From Magnaporthiopsis rhizophila (taxonomy: Eukaryota > Ascomycota > Sordariomycetes > Magnaporthales > Magnaporthaceae): a DNA stretch of 64,000 nucleotides. The notes beneath the pieces were generated by a model, which worked only from the letters and a program-made list of their open reading frames with translations, did not search any database and was not told the DNA's origin. Positions 44,442 through 54,389 of the stretch are shown piece after piece. The stretch lies in NCBI GenBank assembly GCA_003049465.1, contig PYSS01000077.1, positions 1 to 64,000 of the forward strand, in the 5' to 3' direction. Within the stretch, counting starts at the first letter, position 1; every line of letters begins with the position of its first letter. The position numbers were made by a program, and so were the translations under genes.

Positions 44442-45464
44442 ATGTTGGCCCAACTTGCACCAATCCCAACCGACCAAATGGACCTCCAGCTGTCCATGTC
44501 CATGTCGTCCACCACAGAGGCAGAGGAACAACAACAACAACAACAAACTCTGGAGCACGAGATCGCCGAGCTCGAGAAACGGCTCGACCAGGCCCGGGCC
44601 AGGCTAAAGTCGCGGCGGCCCGACACGCCGCCCGCGTCGTCCGACGGCGATGGCGACGCGCTGCCGTCGCCGGTCGCCGTCGTCGCGCCCTTACCGCCCG
44701 CGACGCACTTCCTGCTGCTGCTGTCGGACTCGGCCCTGCCGCTCGGCGCCTTTGCCTTTTCGTCCGGGCTCGAGTCGTTCCTCGCCCACACAAACACAAA
44801 CGGCACCAACAACAAGGCGAAAAAGGAGCCGCCAGCAGCAGCGTTCACCGCCTTCCTGCCCGCGTCCGTGTCGGCCTTCGCGTCGACGTCGCTGCCGTTC
44901 GCGCTGGCCGCCCACCGCGACCCGGCCCGGCTGGTGCGGCTGGACGACGCGCTCGACGCGACCGTCGTCTGCGCAGTGGGCCGCCGCGCGTCGGTGGCGC
45001 AGGGCCGCGCGCTGCTGTCGGTGTGGGAGCGGTGCTTTGCGCCGGCGCTGCTCGCGTCGCCCGCAGCAGCAGCAGTGACCAGCTTCGCAGCTGCCGTCCG
45101 GGCCGCCCCCGCCGCTTCTAGTACCACTACCACTACCGACGACCCACCACCGTCACCGGCAGCCCACCTGGCCCCGCTGTTCGGCGCCGTGTGTCGCGCC
45201 GCAGGGCTGGATGCGCGCGAGGCCGCCGCCGTGCTGGTGCTGGGCCACGTCAAGGCGCTCGTGTCAGCCGCTGTGCGCGCCGGCGTCTTTGGCCCTTACC
45301 AGGCGCAGCGCCTGCTAGCTGGGTACCGGGTGCGTGAGCTCGTCGACGCTGCTGTGCGCCGCGAGTGGGACACGCCCGTCGAGCTGGCGGGCCAGAGCGT
45401 GCCTGTCATGGACCTGTGGCTTGGTAGGCATGAGCTGCTCTACTCGCGGATTTTTAACAGCTGA
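44442..45464 (+). CDS. ureF: Urease accessory protein UreF
   Basis: A single exon codes 340 residues. A non-conserved N-terminal extension with a Q6 run and a coiled coil (LEHEIAELEKRLDQARARL) precedes the UreF domain. The domain is recognised by FLLLLSDSALPLGAFAFSSGLESFLAH (about 86-112) and the C-terminal VLGHVKALVSAAVRAGVFGPYQAQRLLAG plus MDLWLGRHELLYSRIFNS. UreF works with UreD and UreG to load nickel into the urease active site and acts as a GTPase-regulating scaffold. An Ala/Thr/Pro-rich insertion (about 222-245) separates two conserved helices. GC-rich third positions are marked. It is convergent with Cwc2, 225 bp apart. Confidence 0.93.
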   Translation: MLAQLAPIPTDQMDLQLSMSMSSTTEAEEQQQQQQTLEHEIAELEKRLDQARARLKSRRPDTPPASSDGDGDALPSPVAVVAPLPPATHFLLLLSDSALPLGAFAFSSGLESFLAHTNTNGTNNKAKKEPPAAAFTAFLPASVSAFASTSLPFALAAHRDPARLVRLDDALDATVVCAVGRRASVAQGRALLSVWERCFAPALLASPAAAAVTSFAAAVRAAPAASSTTTTTDDPPPSPAAHLAPLFGAVCRAAGLDAREAAAVLVLGHVKALVSAAVRAGVFGPYQAQRLLAGYRVRELVDAAVRREWDTPVELAGQSVPVMDLWLGRHELLYSRIFNS

Positions 45465-45689
45465 TGGACGGTCGACGAAAAGGAGAGATATTTTTCTTTT
45501 GTTTCAAAAAAGTAAAAGTGCTTGATTTTATGGATGGTTCATGGTATCATGATGCGAATCTCGCTTTCCGGAAACATTGTATATACAGCAACAGACGGCA
45601 TAACAGAAGGCGTAACAGTGCACACAATTTGGTTTCCGAACTGCCGCCCAACGTCCATTATCATTATTTAATCCCAACCTGCCCTTCCA

Positions 45690-46964
45690 TCAGTCGTCGC
45701 TGTCGCTGTCGTATGCCACCAGAGGCCCCGCTGCGGCCGCTGGTTTTGTGTGTGCAGACACTTTAACCCTCGCCGAGTTCAGCGCCGCTAGCGTGCTGCT
45801 CGAGAAAATCCCCCCAGAGTCCGCCTCGTCGCCGCCAAACATGGCCTCCCTGGCGGGAACGTCCCCGCTGTCCGCCTCAAGCAGCAACTGCTGGTCCGAC
45901 GGCTCCTCCTCTTCTGCCGTTTCGTGGCCCCTCCTCCCGACGGGATTGACGGCATGGGCGCCCCGGGCAAAGTGGACGTCGTCGGGCGCCTCGTAGCCCT
46001 GCAGGCCGTATGAACTCTCGACCTTGCGGCGCTTGCGGGCCTCGGGGTCGCGGCCCTCGATCTCGGCCACGAACTCGGCCGGCAGGGCGCGCCGCACGGC
46101 CTCGGCCGCCTGCTCCTCGACACGGCGGGCCTCGCGGGCCTGGGCCATGGGGTTCGGGTCGGCCGTGGCCCAACGTACGTTGAGGATCTCGTTGTGGTCG
46201 AGCGACTGGTGGGCCATGGCCTCCTTTGCGAACTGGGCGTTCGCCTCGTTGGTGTAGGTGACGAAGGCGACGCCGCGCGTGTTGAGGACGCGGCAGCGTT
46301 CGACCTGGCCCCACTCGGCAAAGTGGCGGGCGACCACCTCCTCGATGTCGTCCGACACGTGGATGCGCCCAACGTAGATAGTCCTGTTCTGCCGCATGAA
46401 GGATCCCACGCCGCCCATGTCGTCGCGGTAGTCGGAGAACTTGTCGCGCCCGAAGCAGTCGACGTTGGGGTTGAAGAGGTCGTGCAGCGTCGGCAGCCGG
46501 TGCAGGTACTCGCAGTCCTGGCCCTTGGGGCACACGCCGCGCGCGAAGAAGAGGCAGAAGAAGGAGCCCGACACCTGGTCCGCTCGTGTGTAGCCCGAGT
46601 CCTTGGCCACGTGGCAGCGGCCCTTTGCTGCCGTCTGGGATGCGTACTTTTCTTCGCGGTCGCCGCCCGACCATTTGTTGTACCTAGGGAGAAGCTATGG
46701 TTAGTAGGAGTCCACTTGGAAGGTGAAATGTCTGTCGTGTCAGGCTGCTGGTGCGTACCAGATGTTGAACGTCGTGCCCGTCTGTGGTGGTGGCTCCGAC
46801 TTGACCAGGGCCGGGTCGATCTGCGGCCTTGCCGGGCGCTTCTTCTTGACGCGTATTATCTTTTTGACCTTTTTGTTCTCGCCGGGCGCAGCAGTTGTTC
46901 CGTCGGTGTTGGTCGGCGCCAGCGCCGTGGCGTCGGCCGATTGCCTGTCTTCAGTGTCGGACAT
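45690..46964 (-). CDS. cwc2: Pre-mRNA-splicing factor Cwc2
   Basis: Complement(45690..46683, 46759..46964) gives 399 residues. A basic N terminus (KKVKKIIRVKKKRPARP) and IDPALVK precede the Torus domain, with YNKWSGGDREEKY and a CCCH zinc finger (C-x7-C-x5-C-x3-H in CLFFARGVCPKGQDCEYLH). An RRM follows (TIYVGRIHV, then GVAFVTYTNEANAQFAKEAM), then a conserved NVRWATADPNP and an acidic tail ending DSDSDD. In yeast, Cwc2 belongs to the NineTeen complex and contacts U6 snRNA and the intron to shape the catalytic spliceosome. The 75-nt intron splits the WY pair of NIWYNKW. The gene shares a 382-bp divergent promoter with the DRG1 gene. Confidence 0.94.
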
Positions 46965-47346
46965 TTCTGTGTGTTTGCCGAAGCGTGGAGCGGATGGCGA
47001 TGGAGGATGTGAAAGGCGAATTGACGGCCGACGCAAGTGTCGCGCTTGGAAATCCCGCCCGTCGCGGACCCAAGTGCGACAGGTGTGGCGGTGTCAGCTC
47101 GAAATTTTGGCGGTGAGATCACTGTGGCGCGCGTGGTCATGGAGCCGGGAATTCTGCCGTCAGAGTCGCGGGGTCAATCAGGAACCGCAAGAGCTCATCT
47201 CACACAGAGAGCCGCTCAGCCAAACGTCAAGCAATCCCAAAACCTTCAGCATCGAGCGGGCTTATCCTTAAATAAGGACCGAACTGGAGCTGCCTCCTGT
47301 TTGACTAGTGCGCGCCGCAGGACTTCCTGCGACAAGCTCGCCCAAG
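46965..47346. promoter_or_regulatory. Bidirectional promoter Cwc2 / DRG1
   Basis: 382 bp separate the divergent start codons of a splicing factor and a translation GTPase. No TATA box was seen, as is usual for housekeeping pairs. Confidence 0.6.
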
Positions 47347-48940
47347 ATGGTGAACATCACAGACAAGATCAAGGAGTGCGTCGCCCGCTCCACATGTGTC
47401 CAATCCTTGCCTTGCTGGCTGCTGAATCCCAAGCTAAGCTCGTATCGCGAATCCCGGCAGGATTGAGGAGGAGATGAGAAAGACCCAGAGTAGGAAAGCC
47501 CCGAGATATGCCAATCGGCCATGTATTTTGTGTCTAACGTTTAGGTTGTCAATTTAGAGAATAAGGCGACTGGTACGTCAAGGTGCTCACTGCTTGGCTG
47601 TGATCAAAGGGGTGGCCCCTGAACGACCGACCCCGTCGCCATCCGCTCACCACGTTGACGGCTCAACCCAGAATATCATCTTGGTCTTCTCAAGGGGTAG
47701 GCACTATCTTTTGCGCTTTTTTCTGGTTCCCTTCCCTTCGCTGTCCGTCATTTGCTCACTTCATCTCCGCAGAAAACTCGCTCGACTCCGTGCCCAACTG
47801 CTGGAGCCCGGCCCTGGCGGAGGCGGCGGTCCGGGCTCTGGCTTCGATGTCAGCAAAAGCGGCGACGCAAGGATATCACTCGTTGGCTTCCCATCCGTGG
47901 GAAAGTCCACATTCCTGTCAAAGGTCACCAAGACGAGGTCTGAGGTCGCCGCCTACGCCTTCACCACCCTCACAGCCATCCCGGGCGTTCTAGAGTATGG
48001 CGGCGCTGAAATCCAGCTCCTCGATCTGCCTGGAATTATCGAGGGCGCCTCTGAGGGCAAGGGTCGTGGCAGGCAGGTTATCTCGGCCGCCAAGACGAGT
48101 GACATGATCCTCATGGTGCTCGACGCAACCAAGAAGGCGGAACAGAGGGCCTTGCTCGAGGCTGAGTTGGAGGCCGTCGGCATCCGCTTGAACCGGGAGC
48201 CACCGTAAGATGCTTTTTGGTTTCTCGACCGTTCTGTTTGTCCGAGCTGAGCCTGACTTTCTGGTCGTCTAGCAATATCTACCTCAAGGTGAAGAAAGCG
48301 GGAGGCATGAAGATTACCTTCCAGTCGCCGCCCAACAGGATGGACGAGAAGATGATCTACAACATCTTGCGCGACTATAAAATCCTCAACTGCGAGGTGC
48401 TGGTACGCGATGAGTATGCCACCGTTGACGACTTGATCGATGTCATCATGAAGGACCACCGCAAATACATTAGGGTAAGCCTCTTACCTGCCCGTACCTC
48501 TGACCGTGTAGATACGGCGACCATTCCTCGGTCCGCGCTAAGCCATGAAAAAATAGTGCCTCTACGTTTACAACAAGATCGACAGCGTCTCGCTCGACTT
48601 CCTAGACAAGCTTGCGCGCGAGCCGCACACGGTCGTCATGAGCTGCGAGCTCGACCTGGGCATCCAGGACGTCGTCGACCGCTGCTGGAAGGAGCTGTCG
48701 CTGATCCGCATCTACACCAAGCGCAAGGGGACCGACCCGGACTTCAGCGAGGCCCTCATCGTGCGCAATAACAGCACCATCGAGGACGTCTGCGACCGCA
48801 TCCACCGCAGCCTCAAGGAAACGTTCAAATATGCGCTCGTCTGGGGCGCCAGTGCCAGGCACGTGCCTCAGCGCGTCGGTCTTGGGCATCCGGTTGCCGA
48901 TGAGGACGTTGTCTATATCGTGAGCGGGTGGAAGGCATGA
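47347..48940 (+). CDS. RBG1: Developmentally regulated GTP-binding protein DRG1/Rbg1
   Basis: Join(47347..47375, 47461..47489, 47558..47572, 47672..47696, 47773..48204, 48273..48474, 48557..48940) gives 371 residues in seven exons. The 5' end is finely divided, with a 15-nt microexon coding the KNKAT part of MRKTQKNKATEYHLGLLKGK. Motifs: HTH-like start (KIKEIEEEMRKTQ), G1 GFPSVGKST, G3 DLPGIIEGASEGKGRGRQ, G4 NKID, and a TGS domain (TIEDVCDRIHRSL, KYALVWGASARHVPQRVGLGH). DRG1 proteins bind ribosomes through a DFRP partner (Tma46 in yeast) and relieve translational stalls. A GGGGGPGSG linker precedes the G domain. Each microexon keeps the frame and restores the universally conserved N-terminal sequence, which makes the model firm. 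Confidence 0.95.
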
Positions 48941-49525
48941 GGGGTTGATCGAGGGTAAACGAACAAAAAAAGAAAGAAAACAAACAGAGGCATCACAAAC
49001 GGCAGAAAATGGTCGGTCATCAATCTATCCCATTAGAAGTGTGGTCATCAAGTCGTGTCGTTACCAAGCTTCCCAATATCCCACCCCAGTGGGCACTTGT
49101 GATAACCTTCCCGTATCCATATCCAGCAAAAAAATGCCCCACTCATGTCCCGCGTGTCCCTTGAGTGTCCAATATGGAAAATCGACAGGCAGCGGACGAC
49201 GCCGTGGAGCTCGCGGGAACATTCTGTTTTCGTTGAGAACAGGGGGAAAGACAGAAAGAGAATGACAATAGTGGAAAGACACAAGAAGAAAAGAGACAAA
49301 TAATGTGACAATAAAATGACCAAGGGGCTCGCAAATACGAGCCCCACGAGAACGCCGCAAATCCAGCTGTTGATCGTGACTGCTTGCCTGAGGTCAAGAC
49401 AGCCGTGGTTGGTACAGAATGGGGGGATCACCCGCGCAACCAAGGCGGCGCGGGGGAAAGGGGAGCCATTTTCCCTGTTATTAGAAGTGGATATTGAGGA
49501 AGTGGAAGGGGAGATCAGTAATTCT
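48941..49525. other. Convergent 3' intergenic region
   Basis: 3' flanks of DRG1 and the Spo12-like gene. It is A-rich on the plus strand near 48960-49010 and 49250-49320. No gene was recognised. Confidence 0.6.
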
Positions 49526-50038
49526 TTAGATGGCGGCGGTCTCCTCGCTGGCAGGGGTTGGTGAAGAGATGGGCTTGGCGCCAAAGAGACCCTCGCCGCC
49601 GCCGCCCAGTTTCTTAGACGAGGCTTGGGCGAAGAGGGATTTGGGCTTGGCCCTGTTTGAGCGTTGGAGGGTCACGGTCAGCGGAGTTCGTCTGGTGGAG
49701 GACGTTTGGGTCGTGATGCTTGCTTACTTTCCGACCTGCTTGTTGCGGTAGGCGTTGAGCTTGGCGCTGCATGGGCTCATGATGTTGTCCGAGGGGGAGA
49801 TGTACTGCTTGGTCCTGCGGAGGGGTTTCCATGGTCAACATTTATGCCTGGCGGGCTGCGCGGGACAAGGGAAAAACGCGGCGTACTTTTCCTCCTCCAT
49901 CTTGGAGGCCAGCACCTGGCGGTGGTAGTCCATGCTCTTAAGGTTGGGCTTGTCGGCCGTCGAGGCGTCGACGTTTGTGGTCATCGGGGCGTTGATGTCC
50001 CTGGCGGACAGAACGTTGTGTGCTGCGGCGGCGGACAT
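49526..50038 (-). CDS. Spo12-like cell-cycle protein
   Basis: Complement(49526..49652, 49728..49814, 49887..50038) gives 121 residues. The core matches the short Spo12 family signature: LKSMDYHRQVLASKM, then YISPSDNIMSPCSAKLNAYRNKQ, then KAKPKSLFAQ. In budding yeast, Spo12 is a small nucleolar-associated protein of the FEAR network that helps release Cdc14 phosphatase at anaphase. Fungal relatives share mainly the SPSDNIMSP Cdk-type phosphosite region, seen intact here. All three exons are in phase 2/1, with donors GTACGC and GTAAGC. This is a gene that automatic predictors may miss because each exon is under 160 nt. Confidence 0.85.
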
Positions 50039-51199
50039 TGTGTTTTTGTTTCTGTTTTTGTGGGCGTGATTGGGGTCTCCGTGAAGATGGAGGGCTGGTG
50101 TATCTCGTCGTCGAGAGGGAAAGCTGCTGGTGGTTCTTGTGCGAGAAGATTTCCGCGATAGAGAGGTCTGGTGGTTTGGCTAGCTGGGCTGGCGATGATT
50201 GTGGTCGTATTCTGTTTTTCTCTTTCTTGTGGGAAGGAGGGGTGCTCGGAGTTCGGATGCGTGAGAGAAGGACGGATGGGGTGCAGCTAATTTAATCTCG
50301 CAGCGATGTCCCGCGACGACAACTCAGCTTGGTAAACAGATTCCTCAGCTGGTTGATTGGCGGGGCAACGGACAGGAAAGTTGCACAACGACTCGGACGT
50401 CGCCTGGGACCCACAGCCCTGGTTTAGCCCCTGCGCCATAACAACCAGAACTGCCGCACTGCCAAACAGGTGGCTAAAGAGTGGAGCGGGACGAAAAAAA
50501 CCACCAAAAAACAGAAAAAAAAAAAACAAAGCCTAATGGCATGCATATCTGCACGCTACGCATGGGCCCGGCAGCCGTGCGACGGCTCACGGAATGCCCG
50601 GCCCCATGCGTGGGGGAACGGGGGAAAGTGGCGTCAGGTTAGAGCAGGTACTGCAGGTTTGTTTTGCCTACAATGTTTTGCATGACTGTGCTCCACTCGA
50701 CAAACAACCTCGTTCGCCAGCCATCACCACTCGAGCCCGTGTCCATGGGCAGGAAACGAAACAGCTCGTCCAGTCACCTCGTGAAACAGAGGAGTGAGTC
50801 ATCCTCAGGGCATCCACGCACTAGATATTTCCCAGTATATCATTTGCTATTGAACTTATTGTGTACATTCGGCGGGGATAGGGGTGGGGCTTCTGTTAGT
50901 CCGCCCCTGGTTGACGATAATGAAATCCTTCCGACCACCTCCCCATGCCTCCGACCTGGCACCCCTTGGTTCTTGTCTAGCTATCTTATGCGCTAAAGAT
51001 GAATTCACGTTCCCCAAGATTTACCAATTGCGTTAGTGGTAGGTGTTTGGCTGATATCACTTGCCAGCGCTGAGGAGATGAACCTCTTGCGAGGGGCCAT
51101 ATTATGGTAATGCTCTAGCTTCTAGGAGTCGTACTTATTTCCGCGCAGACTGCCTAACCTAGTAAGTAGGAGAATGAAATCTAGCGATACCTGAGCTTA
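50039..51199. other. Intergenic region
   Basis: Promoter of the Spo12-like gene and 3' flank of the membrane-protein gene. It contains A-rich tracts near 50495-50530. No gene was recognised. Confidence 0.55.
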
Positions 51200-53008
51200 T
51201 CATAGCACAAAAAAGGCTCGTATCATCACCGCTAGCATAAAAAGTCTGCAAAGGACGTAGACTGTCAGCAACGCGTAAAGCACCAACCGATGGACTGCGT
51301 GCGTCTCTCTCCCCGTCCGCCTTCCGCTGCCTCTATCCTCATCATCTTTGCTATTGTCGTCTTTCCCGATGGCAGCCATTGAGCAAATCGCGTTGGCTAC
51401 AGAGTAGGCTATCAAAGACGCCGTTATGGTGACTGCGGCAGCTCGCGAAGCCCACTGCTCCCACGCCGATGGGAAGGCTTGGTTCCAGCCTAGACAGTAC
51501 AAGCCACCGAACACAGACCCAGCAACTATGCCGACAAGGTCATCGTCGTAAAACAAGACCTGGCCCACGATTGCGCATACGGTAAGCGAGGTTCCTGTAG
51601 CTATGGGCTCCCCCGGGTTCTGAGACCGGCAGCCCAAGCCGAACGGGGGCCAGAAGTTGCGGACAAGAAACGGGCTGCCCCCCAGCACCCTCAGATCTTC
51701 AATGTCCTCCTCTGTCACCGGGCGGACCGCGGCCGAGGGGCGGACGTCTACCGTCAGCGGCAGTTCGACGCCCTGTGGCTTCGACAAGTTCAGCAGGCAG
51801 GCCGCTAGCGCGCACACGACGTAGGTCGACGACGCCACCTCGAGCTGCGTGATGACTCCGTGGTTGTAAAGCTGCACCGCGATCCGGAGGGCGAACCACG
51901 ACAGAGGGACGGTGTAGTACACCTTGGACGGCCCGGTCGTTTTGCTCTTGTCGTTCATCTCATCGTCGGGTATGTTTGGCACCTCGCCGAGCACGCCCAG
52001 CCTCTGCGCCGCGGCAATCTGGAACGTGTTCAGGTACAGCACGACAGTGCCGCGCTGCGTGCCGCCCGCGCTCGCGGGTGCGGAACTCCCGCCTGGCGCC
52101 GGCGTGATCCTCCTTCTCGCCGTGTTCTGTTGACTGGCTGACGATTTAGCCACCGAGGAGATCGCGATCGTTGGCCTTCGCCTCGCTCTGCGCTTTTTCG
52201 CGCGGGTCTTTGGGACCAGTCGAATTTGTCCGAGATCGATAGATGGCGGCCGACCGGATGATGACGATTCGGCAAGCGCGGCGTCTTGTCCATTCCCAAG
52301 GCTCCCTCCAGGACCTCCAGGGCCCCCTCCTCGAGCTGTCAGCTCGATTGCTTCCTGGCCAATGCCACCAGCGCCCTGCATTTGTAGCATTGGCAGTCGC
52401 CGCCGCCACCTGCGCCAGTCGAGCATGACTTCCATTATTGTCTTAATGCCTAGGGATAGGACAGCTCCCGTCGCCCAGGCCACCAAGTGTTGCAAAATAC
52501 CCAAGAGCTTCCCGGCAAGCGTCCTCAAAACCCGGCGTAGATCGCCAACCATAGTGTGACGGTAGTACTCCTGGACCACCAGCTTTACTCCCTCGCCTGA
52601 AGACCCGACCCGGGCCGGGGTTTTCTGCCCCCCAAATTTCATCCTCAGCCCGATACCGCCCATGTTCGCATAGCTGGCATGGGCTCGTGTCCAGCGCCGC
52701 CTGTTCTCGCCGTGTCCAAGCTTTTGCAGCACCTCGAGGCCGACAGACGCGGCGCGCCAATCGCCGAACGCGAGGCACACGAGAAGCTCGGGCGCGACGA
52801 CCACGAGCGCCGTCCATCCGAAGTGGCGCCGGAGTGACGGCCAGACCCGCGTGAGATAGGAACAATTAGGGTCGCGTTTGGGGGCGTTCAGGTGGAGGCC
52901 GAGGAAGGTACTGGCAAAGATGGTGAAAAGACAGGAAAAGAAGGTGTCCGACTTGTCGCAAGGCAGCAGGCGGAGCCACTCGAGAGCCGGATGATCCGTC
53001 TCGGCCAT
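51200..53008 (-). CDS. Polytopic membrane protein, function unknown
   Basis: One exon codes 602 residues from the ATG at 53008 (MAETDHPALEWLRLLPC). An in-frame ATG at 53125 would add 39 residues. I prefer 53008 because the upstream ATG has a poor context and lies next to a TATAAAAAAG box (53105-53114) that would then sit inside the coding sequence. About seven or eight hydrophobic segments are seen, including LFTIFASTFLGLHLNA, ALVVVAPELLVCLAF, YYTVPLSWFALRIAVQLY, AIVGQVLFYDDDLVGIVAG and a C-terminal LVLYALLTVYVLCRLFMLAVMI. A basic, Ser-rich cytosolic loop lies in the middle. Similar integral proteins, recognised by an 'LHLNAP..W..L..FGW' N-terminal region and a FGDWRAASV motif, are expanded in filamentous fungi without an assigned function. 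No transporter signature was found. Confidence 0.75.
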   Translation of the reverse strand: MAETDHPALEWLRLLPCDKSDTFFSCLFTIFASTFLGLHLNAPKRDPNCSYLTRVWPSLRRHFGWTALVVVAPELLVCLAFGDWRAASVGLEVLQKLGHGENRRRWTRAHASYANMGGIGLRMKFGGQKTPARVGSSGEGVKLVVQEYYRHTMVGDLRRVLRTLAGKLLGILQHLVAWATGAVLSLGIKTIMEVMLDWRRWRRRLPMLQMQGAGGIGQEAIELTARGGGPGGPGGSLGNGQDAALAESSSSGRPPSIDLGQIRLVPKTRAKKRRARRRPTIAISSVAKSSASQQNTARRRITPAPGGSSAPASAGGTQRGTVVLYLNTFQIAAAQRLGVLGEVPNIPDDEMNDKSKTTGPSKVYYTVPLSWFALRIAVQLYNHGVITQLEVASSTYVVCALAACLLNLSKPQGVELPLTVDVRPSAAVRPVTEEDIEDLRVLGGSPFLVRNFWPPFGLGCRSQNPGEPIATGTSLTVCAIVGQVLFYDDDLVGIVAGSVFGGLYCLGWNQAFPSAWEQWASRAAAVTITASLIAYSVANAICSMAAIGKDDNSKDDEDRGSGRRTGRETHAVHRLVLYALLTVYVLCRLFMLAVMIRAFFVL

Positions 53009-53104
53009 GATTGCAACGAACGGAGGCTTTTCTCGGTTACAGCGATCAGAGTGAACGGGGCGGTTTGTCCCGGTTGTTTGACTGACCGACTGCTCTGGCG
53101 CACT

Positions 53105-53114
53105 CTTTTTTATA
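53105..53114 (-). promoter_or_regulatory. TATA box of the membrane-protein gene
   Basis: The minus strand reads TATAAAAAAG about 97-106 bp before the ATG at 53008. It supports that downstream start codon. Confidence 0.5.
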
Positions 53115-53514
53115 CGCTTCTCCATGCAACGAAGCCCTCTACTTCTTCCCGCCGAGTACCGTGACTACTGCTAGTTTTACACACCCGTTTCCCTAGGTAG
53201 GCAGGTATCTGGAGGAAACGCAATTGCAAGGCGGACTGCTAGGCACAGTTCGCCCACGAGCCCGGGGCCCCAATTTCCTAAAAAAAAAAAAAAAAAAAAT
53301 GCCTTGGATTTAGCCTGGTCTCAAGAAACAAGGCCAACGCATATCCTTATATGCAGGCGGCCCAGAATCGGAGGCATTTTCCCTAAGGGGTTTCGATTAT
53401 TGGTCGCCTTTCCTCTACTTGGGGCTGGGTGCGTCGGCTGAGACAGGATGTACGGTTGGCGACCACGAGGCCAGACCACCTTTGTCGCCAACGCCACCAA
53501 TAGGCAGGCGGAGC

Positions 53515-53661
53515 ATGTCCAGGTCCTCGGCCCAACGTCCGGGACCACGTTATCTCCGAGTTCGGGATACGTCAGGTGGTTCTGCGGAGGTGTCGGACAG
53601 CGAGTTCGAGAATGTTATCGACGAAGTCAAACTCCTACGTGATCTGGTGGCGAGCGCATAG
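53515..53661 (+). CDS. Possible small ORF or gene fragment (48 aa)
   Basis: The ORF starts ATGTCC and ends in a helix-like acidic/leucine segment (EVSDSEFENVIDEVKLLRDL) that looks more like real protein than random translation. The frame stays open upstream to at least 53419 without an ATG, so it may be the tail of a decayed gene. No family was recognised. Confidence 0.25.
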   Translation: MSRSSAQRPGPRYLRVRDTSGGSAEVSDSEFENVIDEVKLLRDLVASA

Positions 53662-53798
53662 AAAAAACACTCGGAATGATTTTCTTTGGAAATGAACGGC
53701 AGAGAGAGGGAGTTCGAAAGAAGAGGGACGGGGAAAGGTCCCTCGGTTGTACCAGGTATCGTTATTAACCATAGGAAGGGAAGCCTGGGGCAATCTTG

Positions 53799-54167
53799 TT
53801 ATTTACATCGATTGTCAGTTGTAGCATACAAAAGTCCTGCGTAGTTTCTAAGCGACGAATTAAGACACAGCCCGTCAAATTGCCAAGGGCATACACGGCC
53901 GCCGGGTCCGGCTTGTTGCCGGATGCAGACGCCGCCTCGGGTCGGGGCGACGTCAGGGCTGCCGCAGCGGAGCCGGCCGGCCTTGTGGAGGCTGGCTGAA
54001 ATGGGTTCCCGGGCTGAGACCACGGTGACGGGCAAGGGGCTGCTCGGCTGATCACACTGGAAGGCGACGCAATTAACGAACGGCATGGCGCCTCCACAGC
54101 CTGGTGAGGTGGCGCAGCCTAGCCCTGTGTCGGCAATGGTACAGTGGCCGCCGCCCGGACCAGCCAT
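53799..54167 (-). CDS. Possible small Cys-rich protein (122 aa)
   Basis: The ORF has ten cysteines, most of them in an N-terminal cluster with Gly (GGGHCTIADTGLGC, SPGCGG, NCVAFQC). There is no signal peptide in this frame, and an overlapping frame is also open, so this could be chance. It is kept because cysteine-rich small proteins are often missed. Confidence 0.2.
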   Translation of the reverse strand: MAGPGGGHCTIADTGLGCATSPGCGGAMPFVNCVAFQCDQPSSPLPVTVVSAREPISASLHKAGRLRCGSPDVAPTRGGVCIRQQAGPGGRVCPWQFDGLCLNSSLRNYAGLLYATTDNRCK

Positions 54168-54389
54168 AATGGTTAGAGCAGTTGCTGAACGCTGTCAGCC
54201 TGGAGCCGAGTAAAGCAGCATTTGTCCGAATACCGTGGTGATTACTGCTTGCTGTACTGTTATTATGTGCAAAAGATATCGCGGAATAGATAAAAACCAA
54301 AGTATCTAATAAGCAATGAAAGTGAAATAAGGAAGAAAAAAACCGAAAAAAAAAAAAAACTCCCTTGTAATGCAGCCCTTTTCGCGAGA

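Larger units (their letters stand above)
53126..54389. other. Intergenic region with two weak ORFs
   Basis: This contains A20 at about 53281-53300, a CCTAGGTAGG motif at 53192-53201, and two short ORFs described separately (53515-53661 plus, 53799-54167 minus). Neither is certain. Confidence 0.5.
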
